Part shown: one piece after another, positions 14,663-15,901 of the stretch | Layout: each line of letters opens with the position of its first letter | Position numbering within the stretch: position 1 is the stretch's first letter | Assembly: GCA_040274765.1 (NCBI GenBank) | Contig: JBEMAY010000070.1 | Location: forward strand, 1 to 15,901 | Direction: 5' to 3' | DNA length: 15,901 bases | From: Psychrobacillus sp040274765 | Lineage (GTDB): Bacteria; Bacillota; Bacilli; Bacillales_A; Planococcaceae | Translations under genes and position numbers: made by a program | The notes under the pieces: generated by a model | The model's input: only the letters and a program-made list of their open reading frames with translations | Databases searched by the model: none | What the model was told of the DNA's origin: nothing

Positions 14663-15286
14663 ATGACAAAGGTGTCTTTATTCAATCAAGCAGGATCTTC
14701 TGTTGGTGAAATCGAGTTAAACGATAAAGTTTTCGGAATTGAACCAAACGAATCTGTGCTATTTGAAGCTATCATTTCTCAACGTGCTTCACTTCGTCAA
14801 GGTAATCACAAAGTGAAAAATCGTTCTGAAGTAGCTGGTGGTGGTCGTAAACCATGGAAGCAAAAAGGAACAGGTCGTGCTCGTCAAGGTTCGATCCGCT
14901 CTCCACAATGGCGTGGTGGTGGTACTGTATTTGGTCCAGTTCCACGTAGCTATAGCTATAAATTACCTAAAAAAGTACGTCGTCTAGCTCTTCTTTCAGC
15001 TCTTTCATCTAAAGTGCGTGAAGAAAGCATCGTAGTACTTGAAGGATTAGCATTTGATGCTCCAAAAACAAAAGAATTCGTGAAAGTGTTATCTAACCTT
15101 TCAATCAATAAAAAAGCGTTAGTAGTAACTGCTGATCTAGATGAAAACGTAGCATTAGCTGCTCGTAACATCCCTGGAATCACAGTTGTGTCTGCAACAG
15201 GCATTAACGTTTTAGATTTAGTTGGTCACGATAAATTAGTGATGACTAAAGCTGCAGTAGAAAAAGTAGAGGAGGTGCTTGGTTAA
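14663..15286 (+). CDS. rplD: 50S ribosomal protein L4
   Basis: L4 binds 23S rRNA domain I and has a long loop that lines the peptide exit tunnel. The protein has 207 residues. The loop (about residues 45-95) contains the conserved RKPWKQKGTGRARQGSIRSP, the site where changes can affect macrolide binding; it looks wild type. In E. coli L4 also represses its own operon, but equivalent control has not been shown to me for this leader. AAAGGAGG precedes the ATG. The stop codon shares one base with the rplW start (TAATG), and the rplW ribosome binding site AGAGGAGG lies within the end of this gene, so the two are coupled. Confidence 0.98.
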   Translation: MTKVSLFNQAGSSVGEIELNDKVFGIEPNESVLFEAIISQRASLRQGNHKVKNRSEVAGGGRKPWKQKGTGRARQGSIRSPQWRGGGTVFGPVPRSYSYKLPKKVRRLALLSALSSKVREESIVVLEGLAFDAPKTKEFVKVLSNLSINKKALVVTADLDENVALAARNIPGITVVSATGINVLDLVGHDKLVMTKAAVEKVEEVLG

Positions 15287-15570
15287 TGGAAGCACGTGAT
15301 ATTATTAAACGTCCGGTCATTACCGAGCGTTCTTCTGAAGTAATGGCAGATAAAAAGTACACTTTCGAAGTGGACACTCGCGCTAACAAAACTCAAGTTA
15401 AATATGCAGTAGAAGAAATCTTTGGAGTAGATGTTGAAAAAGTTAACATCATGAACTACAAAGGTAAATTCAAACGCGTAGGTAAATTTGGTGGGTTTAC
15501 TAACAAACGTCGTAAAGCGATTGTTACATTAACTCAAGACAGCAAAGAAATCGAGTTATTCGAAATTTAA
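15286..15570 (+). CDS. rplW: 50S ribosomal protein L23
   Basis: L23 lies at the mouth of the peptide exit tunnel and is the docking site for trigger factor and signal recognition particle. The 94-residue length is normal. The N-terminal DIIKRPVITERSSEVM contains Glu14, which aligns with E. coli Glu18, the trigger factor contact. The C-terminal segment KGKFKRVGKFGGFTNKRRKAIVTL is typical. The start overlaps the rplD stop by one base and uses the GAGGAGG inside rplD. rplB follows after 41 bases. Confidence 0.97.
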   Translation: MEARDIIKRPVITERSSEVMADKKYTFEVDTRANKTQVKYAVEEIFGVDVEKVNIMNYKGKFKRVGKFGGFTNKRRKAIVTLTQDSKEIELFEI

Positions 15571-15611
15571 TCCTTTAAATAGGAATTAATAATCAAGAAG
15601 GAGGGAATAAA

Positions 15612-15901
15612 ATGGCGATTAGAAAGTATAAACCAACGACAAACGGACGTCGTAACATGACTTCACTTGATTACGCTGAAATCACAACGAACAAGCCTGA
15701 GAAATCACTACTTGCTCCTGTTAAGCGTAAAGGCGGCCGTAACAATCAAGGTAAAATTACTGTTCGTCATCATGGTGGTGGACACAAACGCCAATACCGT
15801 GTAATTGATTTCAAACGAAACAAAGATGGTATACCAGGACGCGTTGCTACTATTGAATATGATCCAAACCGATCTGCGAATATCGCATTAATTAATTATG
15901 C
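15612..15901 (+). CDS. rplB: 50S ribosomal protein L2, 5' part (3' end outside window)
   Basis: L2 is a large 23S rRNA binding protein needed for subunit joining and for peptidyl transferase activity. Only the first 96 codons are present; the full Bacillus protein is about 277 residues, so about two thirds are missing. The visible N-terminus AIRKYKPTTNGRRNMTSLDY and the KGGRNNQGKITVRHHGGGHK segment are diagnostic. A GAAGGAGGG ribosome binding site precedes the ATG. It continues the S10 operon in the usual order. Confidence 0.97.
   Translation, partial: MAIRKYKPTTNGRRNMTSLDYAEITTNKPEKSLLAPVKRKGGRNNQGKITVRHHGGGHKRQYRVIDFKRNKDGIPGRVATIEYDPNRSANIALINY

Noticed and set aside
15565..15590. Inverted repeat around TCCT-N6-AGGA between rplW and rplB as a terminator
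   Set aside because: The stem is short, A-U rich and imperfect, with no T tail, and rplB must be transcribed through it.

Overview
The window is A+T-rich Gram-positive (Firmicutes, Bacillales) DNA. Signs of this are strong AGGAGG-type ribosome binding sites, sigma-A-type promoters, U-tailed hairpin terminators, the long Firmicutes form of S12, and the gene order rpoC - L7Ae-like gene - rpsL - rpsG - fusA - tufA ... rpsJ - rplC - rplD - rplW - rplB. A Planococcaceae or Bacillus-like host is likely, but the genus cannot be fixed from the sequence alone.

Layout. (1) Positions 2-2357 hold the 3' two thirds of rpoC and a strong terminator. (2) Positions 2366-7201 form the str operon: an extended -10 promoter, the L7Ae-like gene (ybxF), S12, S7, EF-G and EF-Tu, closed by a strong terminator. 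Two weaker hairpins with U-rich tails lie inside it, between ybxF and rpsL and between fusA and tufA. (3) Positions 7203-11828 hold a complete Bce-type peptide-antibiotic sensing and detoxification module: response regulator, intramembrane-sensing histidine kinase, ABC ATPase and a FtsX-type permease with a large extracellular domain. A two-part operator-like site lies between the kinase and ATPase genes, and a very strong terminator ends the module. (4) Positions 11893-13315 hold a separate transcription unit for one YuiF/NhaC-type membrane transporter, with its own promoter, a palindrome at the predicted transcription start and its own terminator. (5) From 13497 to the window end is the start of the S10 operon: a near-consensus promoter, a structured G+C-rich leader of about 120 nt, then S10, L3, L4, L23 and a truncated L2.

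The translation genes are ordinary and show no breakage. The unusual feature is the position of the Bce module and transporter between tufA and rpsJ, where Bacillus subtilis has (from memory) only ybaC. All genes point the same way, and each inserted block carries its own terminator, so the blocks look insulated from the ribosomal operons. The Bce genes and transporter use AGA, AGG and ATA codons that the flanking ribosomal genes largely avoid. No mobile element, repeat boundary or integrase is visible, so recent transfer cannot be claimed. I found no clearly undescribed system. The best leads are the regulatory sites of the Bce module, the palindrome at the transporter promoter and the S10 leader.
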